Shown one piece after another: positions 44,073-51,906 of a stretch of DNA of 64,000 nt. Source of the stretch: Lentisphaerae bacterium ADurb.Bin242 (GTDB lineage Bacteria; Verrucomicrobiota; Lentisphaeria; Victivallales; UBA1829); the NCBI GenBank assembly GCA_002069785.1, contig MWCA01000017.1, positions 1 to 64,000 on the forward strand. Reading direction: 5' to 3'. Below the pieces are notes generated by a model. The model ran no database searches and was not told the DNA's origin. It worked only from the letters and a program-made list of their open reading frames with translations. Every line of letters starts with the position of its first letter. Position 1 is the stretch's first letter. A program made the translations under genes and the position numbers.

Positions 44073-47000
44073 TTATCTGGGAATTGCGACGGATGAACTT
44101 GCGCTTTTCCCGGACGCCAGTTCCCGGACATGAATTTTCCATGATCCGGCGTCCGCATTCAGGGGGATGGTGATGCTTCCCGAATATTTTCCGTTTTCCG
44201 CGCAGGCGAAGAAGGAATCGTCCGTCTTCGCTCCCGTCGCGTCCGTCACCTCCAGTTCGATCGGGATCAGCGCCTTCACCGGCGCGGAAGAACCGTCGTT
44301 CACTGTGATATTCAGGGGAAACGTTTCGCCCTTCGCGGCTTTCGCGGGAGCGGAGACCGTCACCGCGGCAATGGGCTTCGGAAGAAGCAGCAGGAGCCGT
44401 CCGTCATTGGTGTCGAAGCGGACCGGAATCCGGGTCACGCCTTTGTCCGACCGGAAATCGACGCTCCGGTGCTTCACGAGATCGTAGACCGCTCCCGTTT
44501 CCCGGCGGACGTCAACCGTTCCGGCATTGGGTGCGCCCTGCTCCTGCGTCAGCTTCCACGGACCGAAATAATCGCCGTAAACCCGCTTGTCGTTGATGAC
44601 GAAAAGGTAGTCCGCCTCCTTGAATGTGCGGGTGTGCGTGACCAGATCGGGATTGTCCGACGCCGCAAAAGCGATGTAGTATTCCCCGAGTTTCGAGCGG
44701 ATTTCCTTCCCCAGTTTCTGGAGCCGCTCCTTGGAACCCGCCGCATCCTCGGAAACCCTCGCCACCGAATCGATCCGGATGTCCGGCAGAAGTCCCGGAA
44801 CATGGAATTCATCCGCGATGACGATTCCGCCCTTGCGCTGAAAATCGCAGACGGCTTTGTAAACCGATTCCGGCAGGACGTCGCAATGCGGCATCACCAG
44901 CACCTTGATTCCTTTCAGATTGTCGCGCTGAATCTCCTCCTCGTAGATCACCCGCGGGTCCAGGCCGCCCCATTGCAGAGCCAGATGCAAATCCATGATC
45001 CATCCGCCCCAGCCGTAGGAGCCGCGTCCGGCGAACATCGAAGAAGCAAAGCTGTGGAGGATCGCCACGTCACGGCCGCGCTCCGGAATGCGTTTCAGGG
45101 TCGGGCCCAGCGGTTTCACGATGTTTTTCAGGAGCTCTTGAAGGACCGGCTCCGTTTTCGGATTCGTATTGATGTATGAAGGTGTCTTTTTCACGGGATC
45201 GAGGTAAATGGAGCCGTCGCCGTGATACACGATGCCGTCCACTTTGCGCGAAATCTTGCTCCAGAACGCCTCCCGCAGAGAGTCCGGCGGAATCGTGATG
45301 TATTTCGCGTCCGGATGTTCTTTCACCCAGGCGGGTTCGTTCGGGACCTTTTTCCCGGCCGGCGCGGTCTGGCTCCGGTAACAAATCAGCTGGGTGCCTT
45401 CCATGATCGGGGTGCCGGGCCTGCCTTCGGACATCGCGAGAATCTCGTCGGTCGCGGACGCCAGCCGGAGCGGGTCCGGATACGCATAGGTCCACTGGCT
45501 GATCACGTCGACTTTTCCGGCGGGACCCCAGATCGGGGGCTGCCGGGTGGACGGGGCGAAATACGTGCGGAATTCATGGGAAATGTTTTTATGGTAAATC
45601 TCGCTGATCTTTCCATTCAGCGGATTCCAGCCGTCACCGTCCTTCCAGAACCAACGGTAATAGACGAGAAGAGGGTCCTTGTCGGGAATGACTCTCGAAA
45701 ACGGAAAGTTCGGGAACAGTGTATATTGAGTGGTTTTCTGCCGGATTTCCGGGGGAACGTCGACCCCGGAATACGCCTTGAAGGCGTCCCGTTCCCAGCG
45801 GCTGAAAGAAGGTGCGGTCCGGTCGCGGATTTCAGAGTTCACATCCAGCAGTTCAAGGGCCGGATGGGAGCCGTAGGTTCTGGAAACGAGGTCGGCCATG
45901 TCACTGAGGAAGCGGATTGCGGCCGGATCGTTGGCGTCGATGTTCATTTTTCCGTTGACGGCAATCGGGTTGCCCTCGCGGTCGAGACGGGGAAACTTTT
46001 TCGCAATGGCCGGATAGTGGCTGATGTTGAAGTAGTCCGCCCGCCAGAACCCTTCCTGCAGCATGTTGTCGAGGTCGGCATACTGGGCGCGGATGCTGGA
46101 CTCGTCCCTCGGACGCGCATACATGGGAGAAACCAGCGATTTCAGGCCGTGTGTGAATCCGGTGTTCTGAAGGACCTTGAACGAGTCCGAATATCCCCAC
46201 ATCATCACGGTCATGAAATCCGTCCGGACCGGGCCGATGGCGTAGGGAACAGCGGACGTCTCCGCAAACGCCTTTCCGTTCCGGGTTCCGGCGAACCGGA
46301 GTTTCAGGTCATATTTGCCGCGTCCGAGACGCGTCTCCAGCGGGATGTCCCGGATTTTCGACTCCCCCGCGGCAAAGTCCCCCCAATCCATCCCGACGGG
46401 TTCGGTCATTTTCAATCCGGCAACCGGTTCGTTGGAAAGGTTGCGGACGGTCAGCCGCAGGGAGGCGTTTTTCTCGTTGCGAAAAAAAGCGGTCCGCCCG
46501 GTGCTCCCCGTTTGAATCACCGCCGAAGGACGGGTGAAAATTTTGAGGGAAAGAATGCGTCCGTCGAAACGGAAGAAATGCCCGAGCGTCCGGTCTCCGA
46601 TGACCGGCCGGAATTGAGCCGGGGCAAGCGGTCCGCCCGGAACGAGCTTGCCTTCGGCGTTCACTTTCCCGTCCAGCAGGAATTTCGCGGAACTTGTACC
46701 GTCGTAGTCCAGTTCAAGAGTGTATTTCCGTCCGGGTTCCAGAGAAACATTCTTCCCGTTCACTACAGCCGTCGCCTTGCCGAAACCGAACCAGGCCTGA
46801 GGCCGCAATTCCCCCGTCTTCGGGTTGCGGTACAGACCGAATGTAAACCCGGAATTGTCCTTCGGATTTTCATTTTTCTTGTCGTAAAAATCGCATTTGC
46901 TGTCCCAGAAAAAGAGATACGGTTGTGCCGAGGTCGTTTTTTTGAGCTCGAATTCGACAACGATCCGGAAGGCTCCGGACGGAGTCAGTTCCGGGTAGTT

Positions 47001-47216
47001 TTTGGTCATCTGGATTCCTTCGGGCTCTTCTTTCGGGACTTCGCCCGTTTCCAGCGCCCCGTCGATGACTTTTGTCCGGCCTCGGGCAACGCATTGAAAT
47101 TTGCCGTCCGCGCTGTGGATTCCCTTTGCAAAGTTCCATTCCGCAAGAAGCGTTTCCTCCGCCGCTCCGCATTGCAGAAGCGCCGCCATCACTGCCCATG
47201 TGAACATTTTTTTCAT
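44073..47216 (-). CDS. Large secreted glycoside-hydrolase-like protein with an N-terminal LamG-like domain
   Basis: A 1047-residue protein with a signal peptide (residues 1-19, ending GAA). Residues 22-235 look like a LamG/concanavalin-type beta sandwich (LAEWNFAKGIHSADGKFQ..., LFLDGKVNAEG, RFDGRILSLKIF). An Ig-like segment follows, then a long central region with aromatic and acidic motifs suggestive of a TIM barrel (about 330-700). A Rossmann/GATase-like domain (about 720-840, IKVLVMPHCDVLPESVYKAVCDFQRKGGIVIADEF) and a C-terminal Ig-like domain come last. That order recalls GH42-type enzymes. A catalytic pair is not assigned. AGGAGG precedes the ATG. It lies in the locus A operon after the HEAT/galactose-binding protein. 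Confidence 0.72.
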   Translation of the reverse strand: MKKMFTWAVMAALLQCGAAEETLLAEWNFAKGIHSADGKFQCVARGRTKVIDGALETGEVPKEEPEGIQMTKNYPELTPSGAFRIVVEFELKKTTSAQPYLFFWDSKCDFYDKKNENPKDNSGFTFGLYRNPKTGELRPQAWFGFGKATAVVNGKNVSLEPGRKYTLELDYDGTSSAKFLLDGKVNAEGKLVPGGPLAPAQFRPVIGDRTLGHFFRFDGRILSLKIFTRPSAVIQTGSTGRTAFFRNEKNASLRLTVRNLSNEPVAGLKMTEPVGMDWGDFAAGESKIRDIPLETRLGRGKYDLKLRFAGTRNGKAFAETSAVPYAIGPVRTDFMTVMMWGYSDSFKVLQNTGFTHGLKSLVSPMYARPRDESSIRAQYADLDNMLQEGFWRADYFNISHYPAIAKKFPRLDREGNPIAVNGKMNIDANDPAAIRFLSDMADLVSRTYGSHPALELLDVNSEIRDRTAPSFSRWERDAFKAYSGVDVPPEIRQKTTQYTLFPNFPFSRVIPDKDPLLVYYRWFWKDGDGWNPLNGKISEIYHKNISHEFRTYFAPSTRQPPIWGPAGKVDVISQWTYAYPDPLRLASATDEILAMSEGRPGTPIMEGTQLICYRSQTAPAGKKVPNEPAWVKEHPDAKYITIPPDSLREAFWSKISRKVDGIVYHGDGSIYLDPVKKTPSYINTNPKTEPVLQELLKNIVKPLGPTLKRIPERGRDVAILHSFASSMFAGRGSYGWGGWIMDLHLALQWGGLDPRVIYEEEIQRDNLKGIKVLVMPHCDVLPESVYKAVCDFQRKGGIVIADEFHVPGLLPDIRIDSVARVSEDAAGSKERLQKLGKEIRSKLGEYYIAFAASDNPDLVTHTRTFKEADYLFVINDKRVYGDYFGPWKLTQEQGAPNAGTVDVRRETGAVYDLVKHRSVDFRSDKGVTRIPVRFDTNDGRLLLLLPKPIAAVTVSAPAKAAKGETFPLNITVNDGSSAPVKALIPIELEVTDATGAKTDDSFFACAENGKYSGSITIPLNADAGSWKIHVRELASGKSASSSVAIPR

Positions 47217-47234
47217 TTTGATCCTCCTGAATGA

Positions 47235-48173
47235 TTACTTCAACACGTCGAGCCGGACCGGCTTGATGACGCCGCCCTCGTTTCCGAACACCCGGATCGT
47301 GAGAATGTTTTCGGCATTCCACTTGATTTCACGGGTCATGTCGAGACAGAAAGGCTGATCCCATGCGTTCGGCCCCTCGTCATGGGCGCCGACAAAGGTT
47401 CCGTTCAGCCACACCCACGCGGATTCGTCCACCGCGTCGAAAGCCATCTCGACCGCATTGCTGTCGATTTTTTCCGGCATTTGGAACCGGATCCGGTACC
47501 AGGCGTATCCTTTGTATTTCGCAAATCCCTGCTGTGCCCACGACCCCATTTTCAGAACGGTCCACGCGGAATCATTGAAAGAATCCGCGAAGTAATTTTT
47601 GAGGTGGCCGCGGTTCTCCGGATCGAGAATGAAACGGTATCCGGCTTGAGGCAGCGGAATGCTTTTCACCTTTACAATGTCGAAGTCCCAGTCCGCGCGG
47701 TCCTTCAAGCGGATATTGACCCGTTTGAAAGGAAATGTCTTGTCGTTGACTTGTTTTGAGATACGCTGGTCCCTGGTGTTTTTCCCGATTTCCATGAGAA
47801 GCGCGTCCGAGGTCTTGCGGTCTTTCAGCCGGGCCGCGCATTGCGTCAGGAGGCTGGATACGCCGTAATCCGGGTCCGCAGTCAATTTTTTCAATTCCGG
47901 CGTGGCGGCGTCCCGGTGTTTGGTGAAATATTCATACAACGCTTTTTTCCGGATGACCGGATCACGGTCGGACAGCCCCTTTTTGAGGATTTCATCGCTG
48001 TTTCGGGTCGCATCCAGCAGAAACAGGAACGCGCGTCTCCGCAGCATTTCATTTTCGCTGGAGTCAAACACCTGACGGCAGACTTTTTCCGATTTGAGTT
48101 CCGAAAGCGGGATCGCCCCCCAAAGGCCGGCGCTTGCGGCAAACAGGACGAGAAACAGAATCTTGCACGACAT
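47235..48173 (-). CDS. Secreted protein with helical repeats and a galactose-binding-like beta domain
   Basis: A 312-residue protein. A signal peptide covers residues 1-19 (ending LWGA). Residues 25-130 form helical HEAT-like repeats (LRRRAFLFLLDATRNSDEILKKGLSDRDPVIRKKALYEY). Residues 170-312 resemble the jelly-roll of GH2/GH35 enzymes: DSAWTVLKMGSWAQQGFAKYKGYAWYRIRF and ESAWVWLNGTFVGAHDEGPNAWDQPFCLDMT. It has no catalytic domain, so binding of a glycan or partner is inferred. AAAGGAA precedes the ATG. It lies between two prepilin-like genes and the large hydrolase-like gene in locus A. Confidence 0.72.
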   Translation of the reverse strand: MSCKILFLVLFAASAGLWGAIPLSELKSEKVCRQVFDSSENEMLRRRAFLFLLDATRNSDEILKKGLSDRDPVIRKKALYEYFTKHRDAATPELKKLTADPDYGVSSLLTQCAARLKDRKTSDALLMEIGKNTRDQRISKQVNDKTFPFKRVNIRLKDRADWDFDIVKVKSIPLPQAGYRFILDPENRGHLKNYFADSFNDSAWTVLKMGSWAQQGFAKYKGYAWYRIRFQMPEKIDSNAVEMAFDAVDESAWVWLNGTFVGAHDEGPNAWDQPFCLDMTREIKWNAENILTIRVFGNEGGVIKPVRLDVLK

Positions 48174-48192
48174 TTCAAATTCCTTTCCAGTT

Positions 48193-48915
48193 TCAGTTGT
48201 AAACAGGTTCGCCCTTACTTCCGGTCCGGGTCCATTTGAACGGCTCCGCCCCGCACGGTTTCAGCGGGAACGGTTGGCTCGAAACGTGCCCGTCCAGATG
48301 AACAAACGACATCGTTCCGCCGTGCCACTGCCGGACAGGGACGCTCCGGACGAGTTCCGTTGCGTTATTGGGATTTCCGATCTCGGAACCGACATCCCAA
48401 CAGATGGACGGCGTCACATACACATGATTTTTGCGGTCGAGGAAACATACGAATTCAGAAGGTTTCCGGATGTCCGCGCGCTTGCGGTAGGGCGTGCCGT
48501 CGGTCAGGTTTGAATAGGCAAAAGCATTGATATTGGCGGAATACCGGATGTAATATCCCTGATACAGGTCCCCGGACACCGGATTGGCCGGGGGCGGATC
48601 ACCCGGACACCAGTAGATTTTAGCCGCCGACTTCGGGGTTCCCAGATAGGGCAGGAACGCCTGCATCCAAGTGAAATTTCCATGCATCATGTGCCAGGAC
48701 GGCGGCAGATAATCGTGATAGTCGTTCGCATAAAACTGAATCGACGTTCCGATCTGTCGCAGTTTTCCGCGGCATTCGATCGATTTCGCTTTCTGCTTCG
48801 CCACATTCAGCGCGGGAAGCAGCATCCCCGCAAGAATTGCAATGATCGCCACGACAATGAGCAATTCTATTAATGTGAACCCGGCCCAATTTTCCTGTTT
48901 CTTTTTCATTTGCAT
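48193..48915 (-). CDS. Prepilin-like protein with H-X9-DG C-terminal motif (locus A, copy 2)
   Basis: A 240-residue protein. A short basic leader ends in [25 protein letters not shown] (residues 12 on), a class III prepilin cleavage site with Gly at -1 and Phe/Glu at +1/+5. The C-terminal globular part contains [15 protein letters not shown], the H-X9-DG motif found in DUF1559-type proteins of Planctomycetes and Lentisphaerae. Two further Cys ([13 protein letters not shown]) may bond. It should be an inner-membrane or pilus-type subunit after cleavage. It follows another prepilin-like gene by 30 bp. Confidence 0.85.
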   Translation of the reverse strand: MQMKKKQENWAGFTLIELLIVVAIIAILAGMLLPALNVAKQKAKSIECRGKLRQIGTSIQFYANDYHDYLPPSWHMMHGNFTWMQAFLPYLGTPKSAAKIYWCPGDPPPANPVSGDLYQGYYIRYSANINAFAYSNLTDGTPYRKRADIRKPSEFVCFLDRKNHVYVTPSICWDVGSEIGNPNNATELVRSVPVRQWHGGTMSFVHLDGHVSSQPFPLKPCGAEPFKWTRTGSKGEPVYN

Positions 48916-48945
48916 GTTTTTCTCTCTTTTCTCTCTGAATAAGGG

Positions 48946-49662
48946 TTAATTTCCTGTTCCTCCTTTTGTACCGTTGCGGCTCCACCACCAGGGTTTGTAC
49001 GTACAGCTCTGGAGCGGCAACCGGACGGAATCCGCATGCCCGTCGAAACGGAGAGTATTCAGATTCCGGTTGTGCCATTCCAGAACCTTGAAACCTCTTG
49101 TATCGGAAGCGCAGCAGAAAGGCATATGATCGGCGACATCCCAGTAAGGCGTCCCGGGAGAGAAATAAATAGTCCGATAGCGGTCCATCATGGATATAAA
49201 TTCAGAAGGGTGCTGCACACAATTCATTTTCTTGACGGCAACGCAATTCGGGTCGTCGGTAACAAGCGCCGCAACCGTAAAGGCCGACTGATTCACGGAA
49301 TACCGCAGATAATAACTGTTGATCGTATCCTCCCCGGGTTCCAATTGCGTCCCGGGACAAACGTAAAACTTCGCTTTCGGTTTGGATAAATATTCGGAAA
49401 TGCAGCTCATCCACGTAAATCTGGCCGAACCCGACCCAAAGTGGTGAATGGCCGGCAGGACATATTCATGATTGTCGGAGATGTACAAATTGAATCCAAG
49501 GCCGGTTTGTTTCAACAGTGCAAGACAACGGATTCCCATGGCTGTTTTTCTGGTTTTGTTCAAGGCCGGAAGCAGCATCCCGGCAAGAATCGCAATGATC
49601 GCCACGACAATGAGAAGTTCTATCAATGTGAACCCGGCCCGGCTTTCCTGTTTCTTTTTCAT
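48946..49662 (-). CDS. Prepilin-like protein with H-X9-DG C-terminal motif (locus A, copy 1)
   Basis: A 238-residue protein with leader MKKKQESRAG and the cleavage motif [25 protein letters not shown] (Gly at -1). The C-terminal part has WHNRNLNTLRFDGHAD, matching H-X9-DG, and Cys-rich surroundings (FYVCPGT, KKMNCVQHPSEF). The start codon immediately follows the regulator's stop (TGAATG), and AGGAGG lies 7 bases upstream inside the regulator gene. The first 27 residues are almost identical to the neighbouring copy, but the globular parts diverge strongly. Confidence 0.85.
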   Translation of the reverse strand: MKKKQESRAGFTLIELLIVVAIIAILAGMLLPALNKTRKTAMGIRCLALLKQTGLGFNLYISDNHEYVLPAIHHFGSGSARFTWMSCISEYLSKPKAKFYVCPGTQLEPGEDTINSYYLRYSVNQSAFTVAALVTDDPNCVAVKKMNCVQHPSEFISMMDRYRTIYFSPGTPYWDVADHMPFCCASDTRGFKVLEWHNRNLNTLRFDGHADSVRLPLQSCTYKPWWWSRNGTKGGTGN

Positions 49663-50844
49663 TCAATCGCCTCCTGTTTGTTGCTTGCAATGAGATGTTT
49701 TATCCTGTTTGAAATTGTCTTCCGCCGCCGGCTTTTTCCGATCCCCGGTCTCCAGCGGTTTGCAGCTTCCGCGTTCCTGGAGTTCCGCAGGAAACGAGTA
49801 AATCTGTTCTTTCAGGGGTTTCCCCGCGCTTTTCATGTCATAGATCAGATCGACGGCCTTTTTCATCATGATTCCGATCGGCTGTTCGACCGCGGTCATG
49901 TAGGGATTCGTATTCTCCACCGGATCGAATCCGACCAGGGAAACATCTTCGGGAATCCGGAGCCCCGCATCCATGACGCCCTGCCATGCGCCGGATGCAA
50001 AGATGATGCCGGGACAGACGATCGCCGTCGGCGGATTTTTCGACTTGCAGAGGTCGCAGGCCGTTTTTCTGGAATAATCGAACCAGTCCTCCCCGGCCTT
50101 TCCGATGGCGTTGATTCCGTCTTTCAGGCGGCAGTTCAGGAATTCGTCATTGCGCTGGAGAAGCATCCGGAGGAATGGAATATGGAGACTGATGTAGGCG
50201 ATCCGGGTATGCCCGAGAGCCAGGAGATGTTTCACGCCCGTCTGAATGGAGCCTTTCGCCAGACGCACGATGTAGCGGTCCGCGGCTTCCACGCACGGTT
50301 CGAAGGAATTGACGAAAATCATCGGAATGTGATCGTACGCTTTCTGACAGAGGATTTTCGCCAGAAGCCGGTGGTTTATCGCCACAATCAGGCCGTCACA
50401 CCGGGCGCGATTGATGGTTTCGATGCTTTTGGAAGACTTGATTCCGGCACTGTTGATAAAAACCAGTTCGCTGTTCTCTTTGCCGAACATCCCGTAGTTG
50501 ATTCCCGCCAGGAGCTGCTGGAAATACGAGCCGAGCTCCAGAAAACTGTTCGTGGGAAACACCACACCGATCCGCAATCCTTTCGTCCTTGCAAACGAGA
50601 CGAACGTGCCGCGCCGCGGAAGTTGCGTGATCAGCCTCTGTTCCGTCAGAATTTGCAAGCTCCGCCGGAGAGTCAGCCGGTTGATCCCCAGCGCCGACGC
50701 CAGTTCCGGTTCCGGAGGGAAACGCGTGCCCGGACGGAGTTCCCCCGACAGGATGCGCTTGCGCAACGATTCCGCCACCTGCCAGTAAACCGGCGAGGCG
50801 GGATTCTGCATCTCAATGAATTCCTGTATCTGGTCTGCCTTCAT
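49663..50844 (-). CDS. GntR-LacI (AraR-like) transcriptional regulator
   Basis: A 393-residue regulator. Residues 12-85 form a GntR-type winged helix (VYWQVAESLRKRILSGELRPGTRFPPEPELASALGINRLTLRRSLQILTEQRLI). Residues 95-355 form a LacI/periplasmic-binding-like sensor (LRIGVVFPTNSFLE..., ARCDGLIVAIN, TGVKHLLALGHTRIAYIS, PEDVSLVGFDPVE). The combination matches AraR-type sugar-responsive repressors. The ATG at 50844 follows AAAGGA; a longer frame back to 50919 overlaps the promoter. It heads the locus A operon and is probably autoregulated through the operator at 50870-50889. Confidence 0.9.
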   Translation of the reverse strand: MKADQIQEFIEMQNPASPVYWQVAESLRKRILSGELRPGTRFPPEPELASALGINRLTLRRSLQILTEQRLITQLPRRGTFVSFARTKGLRIGVVFPTNSFLELGSYFQQLLAGINYGMFGKENSELVFINSAGIKSSKSIETINRARCDGLIVAINHRLLAKILCQKAYDHIPMIFVNSFEPCVEAADRYIVRLAKGSIQTGVKHLLALGHTRIAYISLHIPFLRMLLQRNDEFLNCRLKDGINAIGKAGEDWFDYSRKTACDLCKSKNPPTAIVCPGIIFASGAWQGVMDAGLRIPEDVSLVGFDPVENTNPYMTAVEQPIGIMMKKAVDLIYDMKSAGKPLKEQIYSFPAELQERGSCKPLETGDRKKPAAEDNFKQDKTSHCKQQTGGD

Positions 50845-50869
50845 CCCGGAAATCCTTTGTTTGAATTTG

Positions 50870-50889
50870 ATATAGACAATTATATACAA
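50870..50889 (-). promoter_or_regulatory. Tandem operator copy overlapping the regulator's own promoter
   Basis: Read on the minus strand it is TTGTATA-TAA-TTGTCTA followed by TAT. Two half-sites (50883-50889 and 50873-50879) are spaced by one helical turn (10 bp). It covers the -10 box. It aligns with the copy at 50955-50974 with 17 of 20 bases identical. Confidence 0.7.
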
Positions 50890-50907
50890 TAAATCCCGTT
50901 TTGTCAA
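50879..50907 (-). promoter_or_regulatory. Promoter of the locus A operon (regulator onward)
   Basis: On the minus strand the perfect consensus boxes TTGACA (50902-50907) and TATAAT (50879-50884) are 17 bp apart. Such a strong promoter needs repression, consistent with the overlapping operator. Confidence 0.8.
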
Positions 50908-50947
50908 GCTTTTTTTCATTTTTTTTCAGAAAAAATAAATCCAGCTC

Positions 50948-50975
50948 TTGACATTTGTATAGAATTGTATATAAT
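50948..50975 (+). promoter_or_regulatory. Divergent promoter for the prepilin-like gene at 51025
   Basis: Perfect consensus boxes TTGACA (50948-50953) and TATAAT (50970-50975) with a 16-bp spacer, about 50 bp before the ATG. Confidence 0.8.
50955..50974 (+). promoter_or_regulatory. Tandem operator copy overlapping the divergent promoter
   Basis: TTGTATA occurs twice (50955-50961 and 50965-50971), a direct repeat with 10-bp period filling the space between the -35 and -10 boxes. It is the mirror partner of the copy at 50870-50889; the two sites are 85 bp apart, close to eight helical turns. Confidence 0.7.
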
Positions 50976-51024
50976 TTCTTCCTGGAACCGGATGCTGTCG
51001 GAATGCAAACAGGAGAAACATGTT

Positions 51025-51864
51025 ATGGGACCCAAAGAAAAAACGACTGAAGAAAGCGTACGGCTTTCTCCGTCAGGCGGGAGGGGAAGGCGGATTTTTA
51101 CCCTTATTGAACTCCTCATCGTGATTTCCATCATTGCGATTCTGGCGGGACTTCTGCTTCCGGCTCTTCAGAGGGCGCGAAACATGGCCTGTTCCGCCGG
51201 CTGTCTCAATAATCTCAAGCAGATGGGAATTGCCCAGAACGGATACACGGAAGACTACAGGGAATGGATTGTACCCGGGAACAGCGCGGCTCCGGCCGGC
51301 ACGGACAATCGTGCAAAGTCTTTCCAGGGACTTCTCTCGGGGTATAAAAATCGTACGCCCGGCTACGGAGTCCAGTATTTCGGACACACGGTTACCAAAG
51401 GCACCTTTGTGTGTCCCGCCGAATCCCGTCCCTTCGGGAGCAGCACCACCAATAAGGAATTCGACTATTGCCACTATGGGATCAATCAGTTTCTGAGCGG
51501 CGACAGCAATCTCCGGACAAGCTATTGGAGTTTTCAGCGCAAACTGAATTGTCTGACGCATCCGTCGATGGCGCTCCTGATCACGGATTCCGCCGCACTG
51601 GATACGAATCAGCTTTTCAGCGCACGCTTGTACGGTTTCCGCCACAACAGCCGGGATCCGCGTCCGGTTGTCAAAACGTCGACATCCTCAAGCACCATCG
51701 CCGCAACCTTGACAACAGGCATGACCAATATGCTTTTTATGGATGGACATGCCGCCGGAATCCGGGCTGCCGACTTTCTCCGGCTCCCTGCGACGGAAAG
51801 CAGTCCGGAGCCGAATTTTGTCGGTTATGGCGTCTATACCCGGGGATTCTCGACCTGGAGATGA
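51025..51864 (+). CDS. Prepilin-like protein (locus A, divergent copy)
   Basis: A 279-residue protein. The leader of about 24 residues ends GRGRRI before [28 protein letters not shown]. The residue at -1 is Ile, not Gly, so processing by a standard prepilin peptidase is uncertain. The C-terminal part ends near [11 protein letters not shown], a DG motif without the usual His ten residues before it. Cys pairs and aromatic residues resemble the other copies. AGGAGA precedes the ATG at 51025. Its promoter shares the operator with the regulator operon, so it should belong to the same regulon. Confidence 0.82.
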   Translation: MGPKEKTTEESVRLSPSGGRGRRIFTLIELLIVISIIAILAGLLLPALQRARNMACSAGCLNNLKQMGIAQNGYTEDYREWIVPGNSAAPAGTDNRAKSFQGLLSGYKNRTPGYGVQYFGHTVTKGTFVCPAESRPFGSSTTNKEFDYCHYGINQFLSGDSNLRTSYWSFQRKLNCLTHPSMALLITDSAALDTNQLFSARLYGFRHNSRDPRPVVKTSTSSSTIAATLTTGMTNMLFMDGHAAGIRAADFLRLPATESSPEPNFVGYGVYTRGFSTWR

Positions 51865-51906
51865 TGCGGGATTTCCTGCCGTCCGTTCGGGACACCCGTT
51901 CTCCGT

